The translations under genes and the position numbers were made by a program. 64,000 nucleotides of DNA, taken from G965267425 sp965267425. Its GTDB lineage: Bacteria; Bacteroidota; Bacteroidia; Flavobacteriales_E; Vicingaceae. The stretch spans positions 310,001 to 374,000 of the forward strand of contig OZ253959.1 of assembly GCA_965267425.1 (NCBI GenBank). The letters run 5' to 3'. Shown piece after piece: positions 62,226 to 64,000 of the stretch. Under the pieces are notes generated by a model. That model saw only the letters and a list, made by a program, of their open reading frames with translations. It had not been told where the DNA came from and ran no database searches. How positions within the stretch are numbered: the first letter of the stretch is position 1; each line of letters starts with the position of its first letter.

Positions 62226-62882
62226 TTAAATGGACATTTCTGGCACCAATGGTGGTACCGTTAATTTTCCTGCCGTGGCATCAACAATCTCTTCCGTTGA
62301 CACTCCCGGTGCTCGCTCCAATAAATGAAATCCATCTTCTTTCACGTCTAATACGGCAAGGTTGGTCACAATTTTTTTGACACACCTCACACCAGTTAAA
62401 GGCAAGGTACATTCGGGTAATAGCTTTGATTCACCTTTTTTGTTCGTGTGCATCATGGCCACGATGATATTTTCTGCAGATGCTACCAAGTCCATGGCTC
62501 CTCCCATACCTTTCACCATCCTTCCAGGAATTTTCCAATTGGCAATATCACCATGTTCTGAAACTTCCATCGCTCCTAAAACCGTCAATTGCACATGTTG
62601 CCCTCTGATCATAGCAAAACTGGTGGAAGAATCAAAAAATACAGCTCCGGGCATGGTGGTAATGGTTTGTTTTCCTGCATTGATTAAATCCGGGTCTTCT
62701 TCCCCTTCATATGGAAATGGTCCCATTCCCAACAATCCATTTTCAGATTGAAATTCTACTTCTATTCCTTCAGGAATGTAATTGGCAACCAACGTGGGTA
62801 TGCCTATTCCTAAATTTACATAATAACCGTCTTGCAATTCCTTGGCTATTCTTTTAGCTATTCCGTTTTTATCCAAGGCCAT
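62226..62882 (-). CDS. scoB: succinyl-CoA:3-ketoacid CoA-transferase subunit B
   Basis: A 218-residue subunit. GIGIPTLVANYIP and FQSENGLLGMGPFP carry the catalytic Glu47 that forms the enzyme-CoA thioester; GAMEVSEHGDIANWKIPG follows. It activates acetoacetate with CoA from succinyl-CoA. It begins 2 bases after scoA. Confidence 0.95.
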   Translation of the reverse strand: MALDKNGIAKRIAKELQDGYYVNLGIGIPTLVANYIPEGIEVEFQSENGLLGMGPFPYEGEEDPDLINAGKQTITTMPGAVFFDSSTSFAMIRGQHVQLTVLGAMEVSEHGDIANWKIPGRMVKGMGGAMDLVASAENIIVAMMHTNKKGESKLLPECTLPLTGVRCVKKIVTNLAVLDVKEDGFHLLERAPGVSTEEIVDATAGKLTVPPLVPEMSI

Positions 62883-62884
62883 AT

Positions 62885-63580
62885 TTATCGGGTTCGAGTT
62901 GTTCGTTGTTCAATTCTTTTTTCAAATTTTTCACCCTTAAAAATGCGCTGAACGAAAATTCCGGGAGTGTGAATAAAATTTGGATCCAGCTCACCAGGTT
63001 CCACCAATTCTTCAACTTCGGCAACGGTAATTTTCCCGGCCATAGCCATCAATGGATTGAAGTTTCTGGCGGTGGCATTAAATATGAGATTACCTTCCGC
63101 GTCTCCTTTCCAGGCTTTAACAAACGCGAAATCTGCGGTGAGTGCGGATTCGAGAATATGGGGTTTCCCATTAAATACACGAGATTCTTTTCCTTCTGCA
63201 ATTTCAGTTCCGTAGCCTGCAGGTGTAAAAAAGGCCGGAATTCCTGCCCCACCAGCTCTACATCTCTCTGCCAATGATCCTTGTGGAATTAAATCTACCT
63301 CTAATTCACCTGAGAGCATTTGTCTTTCAAACTCGTCATTTTCACCGACATAAGATGAAATCATTTTTTTAATCTGACGATTTTGAAGTAAGAGACCCAA
63401 ACCAAAATCATCAACTCCAGCATTATTTGAAATGCAAGTGAAATCATTCATTCCACTGTTTGCCAATTCTGCAATACAGTTTTCAGGTATACCGCACAAT
63501 CCAAATCCTCCCAACATGAATGTCATACCACTTTCTACGCCTTTCAGCGCCTCTTTTGGTCCTGAGACAACTTTATTCAT
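62885..63580 (-). CDS. scoA: succinyl-CoA:3-ketoacid CoA-transferase subunit A
   Basis: A 231-residue subunit. TFMLGGFGLCGIPENCI is the family glycine-rich start; GSLAERCRAGGAGIPAFFTPAGYGTE and KADFAFVKAWKGD-type segment follow. Forms the alpha-beta transferase with scoB. It lies 3 bases after the penicillin-binding protein gene. Confidence 0.95.
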   Translation of the reverse strand: MNKVVSGPKEALKGVESGMTFMLGGFGLCGIPENCIAELANSGMNDFTCISNNAGVDDFGLGLLLQNRQIKKMISSYVGENDEFERQMLSGELEVDLIPQGSLAERCRAGGAGIPAFFTPAGYGTEIAEGKESRVFNGKPHILESALTADFAFVKAWKGDAEGNLIFNATARNFNPLMAMAGKITVAEVEELVEPGELDPNFIHTPGIFVQRIFKGEKFEKRIEQRTTRTR

Positions 63581-63583
63581 AGC

Positions 63584-64000
63584 CTAGATATTGTTGAATT
63601 CTTCATCTTCATCGAACTGATAGATTTCGGGGTCTTGTATAGCCCCACATTCAGTTTCAATACTAATTCTTTTTTCAGGTTTTTCAAAATCGTCCATTCT
63701 CAACCCTATGGTAGAATCTGCATAAACTTTTTGCATATAATATCCCCAAATGGGCAATGCCATATTTGTACCCATTCCTTTACTCAAAACAGAAAATCGA
63801 ATACCCGGTTCGTTAGCGCCTACCCAGACTCCGGTAACCAATTCTGGTGTCAGACCAATGAACCATCCATCCGAGTGATTTTGTGTGGTTCCAGTTTTTC
63901 CGGCAATGGGATTTCGAAAACCACCATACGGTCTCGTCTGGACTGGGAGCCGCAAACGCATGGCTGTTCCTCTGGCCTTTCCTCCATCCCAGTATTTATT
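63584..64000 (-). CDS. penicillin-binding protein 1A, C-terminal end (cut by window edge)
   Basis: The last 138 residues of a class A PBP; the frame remains open to the window end. WDGGKARGTAMRLR and GKTGTTQNHSDGWFIGLTPELVTGVWVG include the KTG box of the transpeptidase. The N-terminal glycosyltransferase domain lies outside. The ATG at 63961 is internal, not the start. It leads an operon with scoA, scoB and the glycosyltransferase. Confidence 0.94.
   Translation of the reverse strand, partial: NKYWDGGKARGTAMRLRLPVQTRPYGGFRNPIAGKTGTTQNHSDGWFIGLTPELVTGVWVGANEPGIRFSVLSKGMGTNMALPIWGYYMQKVYADSTIGLRMDDFEKPEKRISIETECGAIQDPEIYQFDEDEEFNNI

Overview
The window is ordinary chromosomal DNA from a member of the Bacteroidota, most likely a Flavobacteriales-type marine or aquatic heterotroph; nothing in it fixes the genus. 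The support is: many secreted proteins ending in type IX secretion (T9SS) sorting domains, a PorP/SprF plus gliding-motility C-terminal-domain gene set, an atpD-atpC pair separated from the other ATP synthase genes, a bacterial GGGP-synthase-family gene, Bacteroidota-type promoters (TTG, about 19 bases, TAnnTTTG), few Shine-Dalgarno sequences and moderately AT-rich DNA. Both edges cut genes: rpoN on the left and a class A penicillin-binding protein on the right.

Layout. 1-5 kb: end of rpoN, a PAP2-like membrane protein, a secreted lipase-like hydrolase, an M28 peptidase and an Mpo1/DUF962 protein. 5-6 kb: a 'mobile mystery protein' A/B pair whose Fic-domain partner has lost its catalytic histidine. 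6-13 kb: an ABM-domain protein, rsgA and two large T9SS cargo proteins. 13-15.3 kb: a LysR regulator divergent from a small unknown protein and an SbtA-type bicarbonate transporter. 15.3-24.8 kb: a nuclease, a LolA-like lipoprotein, a RAYT transposase flanked by its palindromes, further T9SS cargo, a peptide transporter and a YgiD-type dioxygenase. 24.8-26.9 kb: a CAU tRNA, a HAD phosphatase, methylmalonyl-CoA epimerase and a secreted protein.

27-41 kb is the most unusual part: a tight five-gene minus-strand operon, read from 40837 down to 27085. It encodes a 1472-residue collagen-like surface protein, a T9SS type-B C-terminal-domain protein, a PorP/SprF protein, an OmpA-family protein with three 215-residue repeats, and a one-piece receptor with a periplasmic propeller, an adenylyl cyclase domain and an HD phosphohydrolase domain. 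A perfect 9-bp dyad lies upstream. I read it as a candidate surface-fibre export system with its own cyclic-nucleotide sensor; this is inference from gene order and domains.

41-64 kb is mainly housekeeping. It holds a Rieske-fold lipoprotein without cluster ligands, ahcY, a PPTase, GGGP synthase, and a PnuC-type transporter with a NadR-type kinase. Next comes a TPP riboswitch controlling a TonB-dependent receptor, so the neighbourhood looks like thiamin salvage. Then follow ribF, atpD-atpC, mazG, dtd, two TPR/SPOR-like paralogues, a universal stress protein, an operon trmB - alkyltransferase-like gene - mrp - nfu, a fused peptide ABC ATPase, and an operon PBP1A - scoA - scoB - glycosyltransferase. 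No rRNA, CRISPR array, prophage or complete insertion sequence was seen.
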